This document shows positions 13,461 through 26,203 of a stretch of DNA of 64,000 nucleotides, piece after piece (positions within the stretch are counted from its first letter, which is position 1; the number at the start of each line of letters is the position of its first letter). Origin of the DNA: Zonotrichia leucophrys gambelii. Its lineage: Eukaryota > Chordata > Aves > Passeriformes > Passerellidae. Location: the NCBI RefSeq assembly GCF_028769735.1, contig NC_088172.1, positions 36,604,397 to 36,668,396 on the forward strand. Direction: 5' to 3'. The notes under the pieces were generated by a model that was not told the DNA's origin, searched no databases, and saw only the letters and a list, made by a program, of their open reading frames with translations. A program made the translations under genes and the position numbers.

Positions 13461-13484
13461 AAAAAAAAAAAAAAAAAAAAAAAA
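13461..13484. repeat. Poly-A tract, 24 bp
   Basis: An uninterrupted run of 24 A followed by GAGAGAAAAAA. The upstream sequence shows no recognisable processed-gene copy or LINE 3' end, so I call it a simple repeat. Confidence 0.95.
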
Positions 13485-16346
13485 GAGAGAAAAAATCTAG
13501 TGAAATGATGGCTTATTACATCATGCTTGGAGCAAAATATTATTTCTGAGGTTTTTTATGTAGCTACAACTTCTATGATGAAGGAAGGTTTGTTCTGAAA
13601 ACTGACTATGCCCAGTGCAAACATCAAGTTTGGGGGAAAGCCAGTGAGTATCAGAAAAGTGACAATTCCCACTGATATTTATCATCTGTCTTGCAACAGA
13701 TAAATACAGTAGGACATTCTGACGTGGGAATAGTCTGGCATATTGTTCAGCCTACATGTACTAGTATAAAGAGCTGGTGTCTCGACAATTACTCATTTTC
13801 TGGTTTCTGCTAAATGCTGTCTTTGTGGAAAAAAAATAACAGTTTCTCCCTAGTCTTAATTCTGGTGCTTAGCCCTTATGCAAATAAATACAGAAAGCCT
13901 TTTGTTACAATGAATGTTGACTCATTTGTGTAGAAATTTCTTAACACAATTAAAGTAATTACTCTTAGTCTGAATGAATGTTAAACAGACTTCAGAAGGA
14001 ACTTTGGTGTGGGATACAATTGCCTCTTCCTGTCCAGATACCTCTCACATCAGGACAACTCCCATTCATGTGTTTTCCCACTGTGTGAGGTCATTGAGTC
14101 AGAACTAGAATAATCTTCTGCGTCATTCACAATAAAAGTATAAAAATATTCAGCTGCTAAATGCACTAGACAGGAATTAAACTTTAATTTACATATTTGC
14201 AAATAACGGAGGGACTGGATATTAAACTCTCAATATAAGAAACTCTCCATCATATGAGGAATTTAAGACTAGAAAGAAAAAAAGTTTAAAATGTAGACAT
14301 ATACCTTTTCACACAATATTAGCAATTTGGGGGAACATGGATTTTTTTTTTTTACTGATAAACTGGTTCAAAATCTATTTGAAGAGGCTGGAATTTCTGT
14401 ATAATTATCACCAGTGTTTCCACTGAAATTCCTGGACTGTGAATCTGCTTGCATTTGTTCAACTGAAACATTCTCCTGCTGAGAACTGTGAAGCTTCATT
14501 TCCTTTAAAATTTTCCAGGGACAGGATGTCAGTCTAGGCAGAATGCCCTAAGGATATCCAGAGGAACTCCAAACAATGCATTTCAAAAGGCTTGTCATTA
14601 TAGCTACAATTTTACAAATCATACAAATAACATTTATTGGGGAAACTTCCTTTTTGCAAATGTGATTGATACTTTGACTTTTTTTTATTCTTTCAGGATG
14701 AGAAAAAATACCAAAACATTTAGAGTCAAGGGATTCTTTTTTTTTATTAAATACCTCACTATCAGTATAATAAAAAGGTTCATTTCTTGTTTTTATGCTA
14801 CAGGTTGGATTTCAGGATAAAAATACTATTTTTGCCCACAGTAGATGTTTATATCTCAGTGTTAAAGATTGCTGTTGGCTGTTTTGTCACAAATTTGAGA
14901 GGGAAATGGTGCCTATATGATCTGAAATGGCTTACAGGCATGAGACGTGATGTATTTCTATTTGCTACAGAGAAGTTTTCTGTTTATTGCAGGATCAAAA
15001 ATCCTCTTCTGTGAGGGACACGTCAATCAGGATTCTTGAAAACCTTGTTTAATCATTCACCTATCCCAAGCTGAGAAAACTGGAGCAAATTATTTATGTG
15101 GGAATTCACCCTCACCTCATTTTAGCATGATCTGAGGTGCCTGTGATGGAAGATATTGATATTGGTATTCTGTGTCATCCCTGTAGGCAACAGCGAGAGA
15201 CAAAGAGGATTCAGGAGGAACCTGAATCTGATTGTGGGATGTTCCTGCATCTCTCTGTTGCCCTCTCTGCTCTCTATTTAAAAAGAGCAAATCTAGCCCT
15301 TTATATGTTGATTTTCCACATGCAGAATTAAAGCATTTCCATTCAGTTGTGTGTTCTGGTATTATAGGCTGTTTCCCCAGGTTTTTGAAAGTCAATACTT
15401 CTGCCTCTGAATTTAGGCAACAATTTGCCTTTTGGTAATACCTGAAAACAAGAAAAAGGGATGTTCATGTGAGCAACATGAACATGCTATGTCTCTATGT
15501 CATGCTACTAGAATTACTAAGAGAAGCCTCAGAAATATTCAGTTGGAACCAATGATTGCCTAGGGCAAATCTAACACTCCCCATTCTTTTTAGTCTGGAA
15601 AGCCAACTCTTTGCATTTATTTACACATCCATGTTAAACTGATTGCCCTTCCTCTGTGCAGCTCAGGAATTATATTCATCATCTGAGCCTGATGGTAGAT
15701 CTGCCAGCAATGACATTGGTTACTTCAGTGCTTCTATTAATGATAAATTTAGCCAGCTAAAAGGATGAGGTATGTGCCTTCAGGTTGATGCTAAATTGAA
15801 ATTACCACTTAGCCTGCGATGAATTGCCTACATTTTTATTAATAGGCTAAATTCCAGATCTGACCTTTCCAAAATTGCTGAATTACTAAATCCTGGGACA
15901 GACACCAGAGTTCCTCTTACAAGGAGAAGTGTATTATGCAGACATGTAAGGTCACCTAGAGAAGAGCCCAGGTCTGGGTACCAGGTAACCTGTGCATACA
16001 GGTGTCAGAGCCAAGGTGCTCTGTTGATCCAAACCTGTGGTTTATAGCTGCAGGATAATGCCCTTCCACTTCCCCACCCTTCTGGGAGTGTAACATGTGC
16101 TCCTGCATTGTCTTTTCTAGATTCATCACCTAAATTAGCACTGCTTGCCATTTCTAGAATCCCCCACTGCACTGTTACACTCAGTAACACTGTGTTCTCA
16201 CAGAATACTCATCCTGGCTGGTCTCTGCTAGAGGTTGCTGTGCTGTGGATGTATCCTCATTCAGGTCAGAGGTCTTTGCTTGCTGCTTCCAGTCCCCAGA
16301 AAACAAATTAAAGCACTTATTCTGTCCATTGTTTACATATTGTGTA

Positions 16347-16580
16347 GAATTCACAGAATCCCAAAATGATTGAGGTGGGCAGACACCTCTGGCGGTCACC
16401 TGGTCCAGCCCCTGCCTGGTGCATGGTCAGCTCCAAGCACTGCTTGGGGCTGTGTTCAGGGGGGTTCTGGGTCTCTCCAAGGAAGGACACTCCACAGGAT
16501 CTCTGGGTGACTTTGATTACCCTGACAGTAAAAGCTTTCTTCTTACATTTCAGTGAAAAATGGGTGAATTTTAGCATTTC
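16347..16580 (-). repeat. Divergent older CR1 fragment
   Basis: A CR1 3' end on the minus strand. The plus strand reads TCACAGAATCCCAAAATGATTGAGG, then GTCACCTGGTCCAGCCCCTGC, CTCCAAGGAAGGACACTCCAC, CTCTGGGTGAC and CCTGACAGTAAAAGC. The order of blocks is that of CR1, but the wording (TTGAGG..GG rather than GGTTGGAAGG, and GGTCACCTGGTCCA) belongs to a different and probably older subfamily than most copies here. It is decayed and 5'-truncated. Confidence 0.85.
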
Positions 16581-19500
16581 TGTATAAGAGAAGGTACTCT
16601 AAGCACAGCTTCCCATGCTGAGGCTTCCCTGCAGAGACACTGTTTTCAAGGGCTAAATATTTTCCTACACAATAAATAAAAGACAAAGAATAAGAAACAG
16701 GCAATGAATTATTGGATTATTAACTACTGAGGCTGATATGCCCTGTAGGAATGCTGAATGCTTTGATTCTGAAGTGCTGTGGAATTAAGGTGGTACAAAT
16801 GACAAAACAACATACTGGGCGAATTTTCTTATGAAAATAAACACCCATATCCCACATGGCACCTTGCACTCACCCAATTGCAGCCCCAAGTAGAGAAGTC
16901 TGCAGATAAACAAATATTAGATGACTACTTGCAATATTTGCTAAGTCTTAAGGAAGCTGCCATGTGTTCATAATGAAACTGGAAATGCAGGCGAAGGTAA
17001 ATGCTTGTAATCCTGCTGATGTGGACTCAAAGAAGAAACTGTTTCCCAAAGAGGAGGGAAAGTCCCAAGAAAAATAAAAACCTCATCATGCTAGGCACAG
17101 AGAAAGGGATTGCATAAAAACAACCAATGGACAAGGCTCAATTTTCATTTTTTTTTTTCTTTACTAAAAATGGAGAAATTTATGATAAAGAAATTAGAAA
17201 TTTGTATCATGAGTTGGAGTTACAAATATGTCTGTAATAAATAAGGAAAGCCTGGGGTCCCCAGCTGTAGCATAACACATTGGGGTAAGTTGGCTGCATC
17301 ATGTAGAGGAATCACTTCAGGTCTTGTCATGTGAAAATTTTCAGTAAAATACATTAAGATTATCTGAGAAATTTCTGCTGGGTAAAAAATACAGTTGCAT
17401 TTCAGAGTGGTGTGGTGTTGGCTCCAGAAATGCAAGGTGCCAGGCAAATGGAAGAAAAGATGAGCCAGAAAAAGTGTCAGGTGAAGGAGGGAGGCAGGTG
17501 AGGAAGGAGTGGAGAGCTGCAGCATCTCACCCTAAGGCAGGTGCAGCACCAAGGATGCTGCTTATCCCAGTGTGAGACAGACCAGGCACCTGAGAGCATC
17601 CAGGGTTAGCAGAGTCCTGGGGTTTCTGGCCTGGGAAACCTCCAGCTGCCTTCACAATTTCTCCATTGGAAAACGAGGAGAGAAATGTGCTATTGTATTC
17701 TTGTATGGAAAGGAAAGGCTAGCTGTTTAGTTTGTAAATTTTATTTCCTTCTCTTCATTTTATCTCTTCCCTCAGGATAATACTCTACTTTGAAGAGTCT
17801 GAAGGAAGGAAATATCACTCACTGTCTGTGCAGAGACTTTAGGTTTTCCACATTTTTAAGTTCAGCCTCAGGGTAGTGTTTATTATCCACCCCTAGAAAC
17901 TGATGCTGGCCTCAGGGCTTGGCAGAGTGGCTACATCCCACCAAACAGATGATTCCTTATCAATCAGTCTTCAAAATTTGTGTGTCAATCAGAGATAGAG
18001 CTTGAAGACCCAGTTTACCAGTCAAGTGGCTTTTTGTTTTCTTATTTCCAGAACACATGAAGTGAGACTGACCAACACATGAAATCATATGCAATCCAAA
18101 ATAAAGTTTTCTAAGAAGGGAAATTTTTACCAAATATCTCAATTTTCATTTCAACATTTCCAGGAGTCTTTAGAAAAGTGAAAACAAGCATCAAAAAGCA
18201 AAAGTTTTGCTTTGGAGCACTTGATGCCAAGTCAGTGCTTCAGCAAGCGAGGCAGGATAAGATCGATTATTTCCATTTCACTGCACTCGGCTGACATCAC
18301 TGGGGGTGCAATGCCAAACAATTCCAAGCTACATTTTCATCAGCAATTCACTTTGATTCATTGGTTGATGCCTTTAGACACTGTGTTTTGTTCCTCAGAT
18401 TTATTTTAGAAAAGATGATGCTAATTCTGGCTGGATAAGGACTCACTGAATAAAGCTGGGCTTTGCCATAACCTGTGGCCACGATTCTGGATGTGCTTTC
18501 TATATGTGAATCCAGCTCATGGTGAGTGTCCAGGAAAGTGCTGCTGAGCTCAGTCTGCAAGCAGGATGGAAACACACTGAACAAACTGGGACCATCCTGG
18601 GATTTTTGCAGTCTCATCTGCCCAGGCTTAGATTTGTAAAAGCTAAAATCAGTGAGAATTTACATGATTTCTGTGAGTTCTGTATTTTCTGTCCAAAGTG
18701 CTCACCCCAAATGTCCAACGTGCTGCAGACTCATCTTTGTGAGCAGTTGATTTTCCTAAATTCTGCATGTTCCATATCAACATCTCCTCTCTTCCCAACA
18801 GCTCCAGACTCATTTTGGTGTCTGGCATGGCTGCAGCTTTAGATAGTGTTGAGTTGCTCAGATATCTCCAGTCCTACAGCCTTTTCTTGTTATTTTTCCT
18901 TGGAAGTCTCCCTTGCAGACGCATCCCCACATCACTCTGGTCATGAAATCTCCTTTTGACAATAGCTGAGACCCCGGAGCTCCCCCTGCCTCATCCCTAC
19001 CCTGACACTCCCGGGTTATGCCCTCCATGACCAGACAGTGGAGACCAGCAGAAGCAGATCCATGAGTGACACAGCTGGTGCTGAGGATGCAAAAACCTCC
19101 ATGTTTCAGAAGGTTTTGCTTTGATCTAGGTCCAGCCTGGGCCAAGGGACTGTAAGTGTTTGGAGTATGCTAGTAGTGTCTTAGAATTGTATTTTTCTTG
19201 TTCAGTTTCAGACATAAAAAATCCCATTCGGGCTCTCTCATTCCTCTTTTCAGTGCAGAAGATGCTGGGGTAGATACTTGCCCAGAGCCTTCCCAATACA
19301 CCTTCCTGACAGAGGAGTCAAGACTGAAACAAAGCCTGCTCCTCTGTGCTATTTTTTAACAAGAGGGAAGCAAAATTTGCCAGTTTATTCCTCAGTAAGG
19401 AGAGACCTGAGTGTGCTGTATAGAAGCTGTATTTGCTATTGAAAGCCCTGTATTTGTCATAAGGCTCTTATTCTCATTAAGGTAGGAGCTGCAGCTTATT

Positions 19501-22500
19501 GGAAAAGGCTCTTGATACAAACACTCCAGACAGGGCTGTCCCCAGATCAAATGATATTTGTCATGAGGACAGTTGTGCAAAGATTCACAGTGAGGAAAAA
19601 GTGCATCAGAAGATAGATTACAAGGTCACCCTTCAAGGGTAAATAATTAGGCAGAACTGTGCTGTTTGGCTTTATGTAAGAATCATTCTCTAGTCTCTAT
19701 TCTTTTTACAAACCAGAGCTCTTTGGGGAGGAAAAGGGAATTTAATAAGCAGTTCCTGCAGCTCCTGCCACAGGAAGGAAACTTTGGCATAGGAAAGAAT
19801 ATACTGTTCCTCACATATTTTCATATCACATGCAGATTTTACTGAGGAATGTGGTCCTGTGCTGAGTGATAAATAGATACCCATAGATGTGTTGAGAAAT
19901 TATAACATTTAATTTCTGATATGAGACGCTGTATTAGGAGAAATAAGAACACTTGAAGCAGACAGGCAGGACAAAGCTGCTCATCAACAAGCCAGTGAAA
20001 CACAAGAAAGTGGGGTGGTGTTCTTGCAGCCCCGTTTGGTGGGCTGTGCTCCTCATCCTGGCAATGGCCCCTGAACTGAAAGCCTTCTCACAACCCATGA
20101 GCAGGAAACAGCAACTATACAAAGAATTTGAACAGGTCATTGTCATCAGTGGTAGGGGCACCTCAAGATGTGATTTACCTAATCCAAAGAGCCAAGGGGC
20201 TCATCCCAGATGCAGCACTAGAGGCCCCAGGAGAAGGGTGAATGTCCCATTTGGAGCAGCTGCCCCACATTCGGAGGGGTGACGTTAGGACAGACTCCCC
20301 CCATTTCCAGAGGCGAGGGGGATGTAGGCACTGCATAAAACCACAGGAATCATCCAGCACTTGTCTTTGGTACTAATTTGTGAAGCCTCTTTCTCTGTTT
20401 GTTTGTTTGATGAGGCTCATTAGGGGCTAGTTGAAGGCTGCCAGCTCAGACTGCTGAGCAGGCTCTCAGCTGTGCTGAAGAGGCTCCATTCCAGCCAGCT
20501 CCACGCACACACCCAGGCCGGATGTTTGCTTCCTTTCATGATGGTTTTCTTTGTCTACTTGATTGTGGACTTGATTTCTACAAGTGCTATAAAAAAACCC
20601 CAACATTCTTAGTCTCAGCTGGATTCTTGCAGCTGTGGGGAGAGGAGGACGCAGGGAAGCAAAGACTCCATGTTTTCAAGACCCAAAATTCCTGCTCCAT
20701 AATTTGTGCTGATTGCTGTCTGATACTTAAGGAAGGAGTTAATTAAGGTTCCAACTCCATTCCCTTCCTTCTACAGTACTGAACAGCTATTTTTACTTGT
20801 GGTCTACCTGTTTAGTGTCCCATTTGGGCTTGCAATAAGAACACACTTCATTGTCTTTCCCAATAGGAAGCCAAGGACTCTTGCTTTAGCTTTAGGGCTA
20901 TAATGTCAAGTACTTGAAGAACAAGGAACATATGGAGCCCAGTTATCCAGTCCCCTTTAGAAGCAGTAGGTGCCTCCACATACACACAGTGTTACAAAGC
21001 AAAAAGAAAATTTACATGGATATGTGTATTCAGGTGCTTTCCCTCCTCACGGGAGTATCCTGGGAAGAAAAAGGATGCCAAAATTTGGCACCAGCTTTGA
21101 ATTACAGGGGGCATAATTTCCCTGGTGGCAAATTATAACCCTTTCTCTTCAGCCTTTTCCTTCATCCTCTCCTACACCCTCTCCACCATCTTTTGTAGAG
21201 TTTCTAACTTCTGGCTTGTTCTCCAGCACTTTTTCTATTTCTGTTCATTCTCCTTCTTCCAGGCCTTCACCTGCCCTTCTGTCCCACCCCTTACTTTGCT
21301 GTTACTTTGGATCTCAGTCCCATCTCCCCATTCCTGGGGTCCAGGCTGCCTTCTCCACTCTCCTCTGTCAGGCTGCCAGCTGCAGGGAGCACTGAAAGCT
21401 CAGGAGAGGAAAATTCATCATCTCAGTGCTGGAGCTGGCCATGTGCAGAGCCCTGAAGGAGCAACAACCACAGGTGAAAGTCAGGCTTTGCTCTGAGATA
21501 CTCTGCACACAGACAGGCACAACCCCTGCAGTAGGCCCAAACATCCTTTACAGCAAAAGAAAAAAATCAGCTTAAAATCAGCCCTAATGAAGATCATCCT
21601 AATAAGAACTGGAAGTTTAAAGCAGGGCTGATTTGGCTTGGGTTTTCATAGGAAGGATAAAAAGTGTGCTCACAGGATCCTTCCCAAAATCACATGCACA
21701 CACCAAATTTTGAATCTTGCAAGAATACTCTGAACAACTGTTGTCATATTTGGTTTGGTTTCACTTTTTTTTTTCTGGTTTTTGGTAGGAAAAATCCTGT
21801 ATTACTTTCTTTTTACTTTGGAAACACTTGAATTATTTTTACTGAGCCTTCTGTAGAAAAATCAGCTTGACAGTTACACTTTTTCAGACATGGGTAAATA
21901 TCAGCAGAAACCAGCAATTCTGGCAATCCCTTTAACACTGGAAAAGCAGGTCCTTTTTTCAGCAGGCAGTGGCTGTGGCTCCCTGTATGCCTTGCCACTA
22001 GGTAGAGTGAAATCCTCATTTCCCTGAAAGCACCTGACTCCTCACATATAAACAACTTTTTCCTAAAAATTAAATTGGTATCTGTATCTTGCACATATAG
22101 GGAAATGAGGAAAGCCCAGCTCAAAGAAGATGGGCCCAAACCTTCTGAACTCCTTTGGAATAGACAGATACTGGTCCCACCTGACTTGGAGGAGGAAAGA
22201 GAAACTGTAACTTCTCTGATATTTGGATTTCATTATGTGGCAGCTGGTAGAGTCCTCTGAAATGAGTTTTTCTTAGAAATATAATAAAGTAGAACTGGAA
22301 CATAAATAGAAACCATGAAAAAATATAAATCGGAAGGCACTGAAAATGCCAATACATTAAATTTTCAATTTAATCAAAGTCATGGGTCATTTAATGCAAT
22401 ATGAAGAAAAAATATGGAGAAATGAAATCATGGCAGTTTCTTATGCCGCAGTTTGTCTAAAAGACTCAAATTACATTGACTTTCTGTAGATCTCAAGTTG

Positions 22501-23123
22501 TTTTAAACAAACTGATCCACCCAATCTAAGGCATGAGGGATTGTTTGGTCACTGTGAAAAAAACCCCAACAGTTACAGGGATGTTTGCCTGTTCTTACAG
22601 TGTGTGTGGAGTCCAAGGAAGTGCATGAGTCCCAGGAATAAACTTCCTTTGGCATGGCTCAAATCTAAACCCCATCTAAACCCCATCAATATATTTCTGC
22701 TGATTTTGGTATCTGTAGTATTGGCTACAAGTGAATTAAGCTCTGAGCACTGCAACAGCAAATTTTGACCCCAAGGCTAAGGCATGGGATTCTTGTGAGC
22801 ACTCATGAAATGCTTGGGATCAGGAATGGGCTTCACTCTTTTGATTCCCCCCACTTTATCCTTTTTTGGCAGGTTTTCTGTGCAAAAGTGCTCAAAAACT
22901 TGAAATCATATTGTGATGCTGTGGTGGGAAATAGGGGAAAGTATAAACTTTCTGCAAGACCTAACAACTAGTCATGGGGAAAAAAAGGAGAATAAAGTTG
23001 ATGGTTCATGCAAGTTTAGACTGCTAAACTGGAACACAAATGCATCTGGATTTTAAATGGGAAGGATGTAAAAAACATGACTCCTGCCCCATATGATATT
23101 CTTTATGGTCATTAAAAAATCAA
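16581..23123. other. Non-coding, unique-looking DNA
   Basis: No gene or large element recognised over about 6.5 kb. There are T-runs near 17149 and 21766, a (TGTT)n-like run near 20396-20410, and an 11-bp tandem pair at 22663-22684. Somewhat G+C-richer patches occur near 18960-19140, 20190-20340 and 21260-21480, each with short overlapping open frames on both strands but no recognisable domain. Confidence 0.66.
22663..22684. repeat. Tandem pair of an 11-bp unit
   Basis: Two exact adjacent copies of ATCTAAACCCC. Too short to suggest function; probably replication slippage. Confidence 0.9.
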
Positions 23124-23272
23124 AATCATAGAATTGTTTGTGTTGGAAGGGACATTAAAGAACATTTAGCTCCAACCCCCTGCCATGGGCAGGGACAACT
23201 TCCACTAGACTGGATCGCTCCAAGCCCCATCCAACCTGACCTTAACCACCTCCGGGGATGGAGCATTCACAA
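23124..23272 (-). repeat. CR1 LINE 3' fragment, about 150 bp
   Basis: A 5'-truncated CR1 on the minus strand. The plus strand shows AATCATAGAATTGTTTGTG and TTGGAAGGGACATTAAAGA, then CCAACCCCCTGCCATGGGCAGGGACA, CCCCATCCAACCTGACCTT and GGGGATGGAGCATTCACAA. It breaks off into T-rich DNA near 23272. Confidence 0.92.
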
Positions 23273-25972
23273 GTTTTGCTTTTTGTTTGTTTTCCCCCAA
23301 CAACAGCATTCAAATCAGCTCCCTGCAGTGTTTGTTCCATGTCTGCCTGGGGCAAGCCACACCTGCACCCTGCACAGAAATTCTGTGTGGAGGCAGCTGC
23401 TGCAGCAGCCTTTGCTCCAGCTTACTCTAGGCTTTGTTTTCCACTGAAATGGGAAAGCCTTGTATCTGCTTACCTCATCTAAAGCCAAGCTCAGAGTGCA
23501 TTTGATTCTGCTGCTATCAGGGTAACTGCTGTGACTCTGAGGCTGGCACATCAGAAATCACCCATCCACACTGCTGATCCTTTACACTGATGGAGGGTAA
23601 TGCACACTCCTTTCCCATGTGTTCAACCTAACCATGGGTTTGCTGTTCCTGGGCAATCAATGAAACACAGATGATAGATAACTCTTTTCTGTCTCATTAT
23701 TTTCCAGGTTTATCTCTCCAAGCCTGGCTGCACACTGTAAATGGCAAACACAGCTACAGTACTAGTCAGCAGTGGAATGTGATGGTTCTGTCCTACACCA
23801 TCTAATTTAAAAACCTGCTTTCACCCTTGGCAAATCTCTCAATTAAAATCCCAATCACAGCTTTTCGTGGCTTCTGGGTATCATAGGCCCAAGGGAAGAA
23901 ACATAGTTTTCTACTAAAAAAATCAGGTGATGCTTCATCTCTGCCCAATATATTACTCATGGAGAAAAAAAAATGCATTAAAAGAAACTCGGGCTTCTTA
24001 GAATGAGGAAATTCAGAGCTTGCAAAGATGCCACTCTGTATTTTCAGCTCAGCAGGATAAAGGAACTGGACATAAAATAAGTGCCTTTTTTTGCAAATTG
24101 CACCAAGATCAGTTTAAACAGCTAAATAACTACAATTACAATTACAAAGACATTATTTTTGGGTTTTTAGGGAAAAAACAAGGCTATGTAAGAATGAGGT
24201 GCAACAGACAGACTAGTTCTTTCAAATTTTTCAACATTTGGATGTGATTTGTCATTGTATTTTGTGGATCAAGGCGTGCTGGAGGAATTAGGTTTCACTT
24301 ATATGAAACTTCAGATAAGTTACTGATTTTGTTCTTCAGCCATTTTTAAGCTTGGGTTTTAACATTCTACATTTTCAGCCACACTGAGACAGGGGTTAGG
24401 TGAACATCTGCCAGTAGTGCCACAACCAGTATTGGTGATTTTGAGTAGTGACTGGAATTGGAAGATTTGCTGAAAATTGTGAGCTTAAATAACAACAAAA
24501 AAACCAAAACATAACAAAAACAGAGTTATTTTCATCTGTCCTATTTTCTTAGGCGTTCACATTTGCAAACTTTTCCATGCATCAGTAAAAGCTAGAAAAG
24601 AACTTTCTCATGCATTAAAAAAGAGAAGCTGAGTTTCCCATGTTCCAGGAGCTGGGACTGCAGAAAGGACAACAGAATAAATTCTGGGAGTTGCAATGTT
24701 CTGTAACAGAAATAGTTGGTGGGAGTTGAAATAGCATCACATTCCTTTGACTGCATAACTTTGATATTTAAATTACCTTGCTGCATTCTCTTAGTCTGAA
24801 AACTGAACCTTATGTAATTGAGAAACAATAATCTAATATCATAATAGAGTTTTATCATGGCCATTAGCCAGCATCTCCAGTGGAAATAAATGCCTATTAT
24901 TAGTCCAATCTATCACAAGATCTTGCAGCATTTTGGACATTCCCTTGGGTCATCATTGCACACACCTCCTACAGTAAATCTTAAATTGTGACAAATAATG
25001 TCTTTTTCCTATGGATAGCCCCTCTCTTCTATAGCTATTTGTCTTGCAAAACATAGCAGATTTTTTTATGCAGCAAGGAAAATGGTGGCTAATGAATGAT
25101 AGAAAAACCCTAATTTATCCTGTTAAAGCCAAATCTTTGTTTCCTGTTTCAGTGTGGTTTAGACGTGCAGAGAGAGCATGATAAATATTTTATGTGCAGG
25201 ATCCAGCAAACACACAGTGATAGGATGCTGCCATGATTAAAAGAGGTTTTTAAACTTAGAGATAGATTCTGAGTCCAGCTGCCACGAAGAAATGCTTACT
25301 AACACTGGAACAGGATTTCCAGAAACCCTGGATAGCCCTAGCATGTGCACTCCTCTCCTCCACCCTCCACCCTGACAAGGTGTCTCAGATGCCCTTCTGT
25401 TCCTCCTTAGAGGTCAGGTGGCCAGCAGCACAAGCTGCTGAATGTGCCCTCTCTGCCTCAGCTGCAGCCCCAGTCTGCAACCTGCCAACAGCAGAAGGAC
25501 ATTTGCCAAAAAGTTCTGTGCGAGTTGTTCCCACCAGGAAAATCCCCTACAACCCCAGCTGCATCCAATTCCTCACAGTTAGAGCAGAAATTTAACATCC
25601 TCCCCACCCTGCTTCCTTCAAGATCTTCCCATCAGGTCCAGCAAAGACATTCTGACACCTGGCACAGGGAAAGGCTGGCTGCGTCCTCCCTGCCCAGCAG
25701 GACCCTCCTGCCAGCCACCCTTGAGAGAATTACTGCTAATTGCAGCAAAGAGCTTCCTGCTCAGACTCCTGCCACTGAACAGACCTCCCTGAGCACTGCA
25801 ATCCTGTCACCTGGCAGTAAACTCACCTCTCCCTCCTGGCATCACCAGCTGACTAAATGGAATAAGGACACATAAGGCAGGCTGTGCATTTGAAGCAGTC
25901 TTTGCAAAAGCAGATCCCTTCCCTGACCAAAATGTGAATATTTGTTTTGGAAAACATGGTGGCCACTCCAAT
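23273..25972. other. Non-coding DNA, G+C-richer towards its end
   Basis: Mostly A+T-rich and unique-looking to about 25300, with no gene recognised. From about 25330 to 25875 the base composition rises in G+C, with Pro/Ser/Gln-rich open frames of 71 and 143 codons in different plus-strand frames (the longer at 25444-25875). These show no recognised domain, no convincing promoter and no splice structure, so I leave them uncalled. Confidence 0.6.
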
Positions 25973-26203
25973 ATCAGGATATTAGGAAGAAATTTTTCAC
26001 TCTGAGCGTGGTAAGACACTGAAGCAGGTTTTCCAGAGAAGCTATGGATGCCCCATCCCTGGAAGTATTCAAGACTGGGTTGGATGGAGCTCTGAGCAAC
26101 CTGGGATAGTGGAAGGTGTCTGTGCCCACAGCAGTGAGATTGGAACTGGATGATATTTAAGGTCTCTTCCAACCTAAACCCATTCTATGTTTCTATGATT
26201 TTA
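25973..26203 (+). repeat. CR1 LINE 3' fragment, about 230 bp
   Basis: A plus-strand CR1 3' end with an intact order of landmarks: GGATATTAGGAAGAAATTTTTCACT, AGAGAAGCTATGGATGCCCCATCCCTGGAAGT, GGTTGGATGGAGCTCTGAGCAACCTGGGATAGTGGAAGGTGT, TTGGAACTGGATGAT and CTTCCAACCTAAACC. It ends with the terminal CATTCTATGTTTCTATGATTTTAT. Truncated at its 5' side as usual for CR1. Confidence 0.95.

Larger units (their letters stand above)
11015..16346. other. Non-coding DNA with small repeats
   Basis: No gene recognised. Near 12680-12703 a pyrimidine-rich TTTTGTTTTGTTTCAG looks like a splice acceptor, but the frames after it show no recognisable protein. A degenerate tandem duplication (11484-11618) and a 24-bp A-tract (13461-13484) are listed separately. 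The rest looks unique and A+T-rich. Confidence 0.68.

Noticed and set aside
7372..13484. Long A/T homopolymers considered as tails of processed pseudogenes
   Set aside because: The sequence next to each tract does not translate or align to any gene or RNA I recognise, and I found no flanking target duplications.
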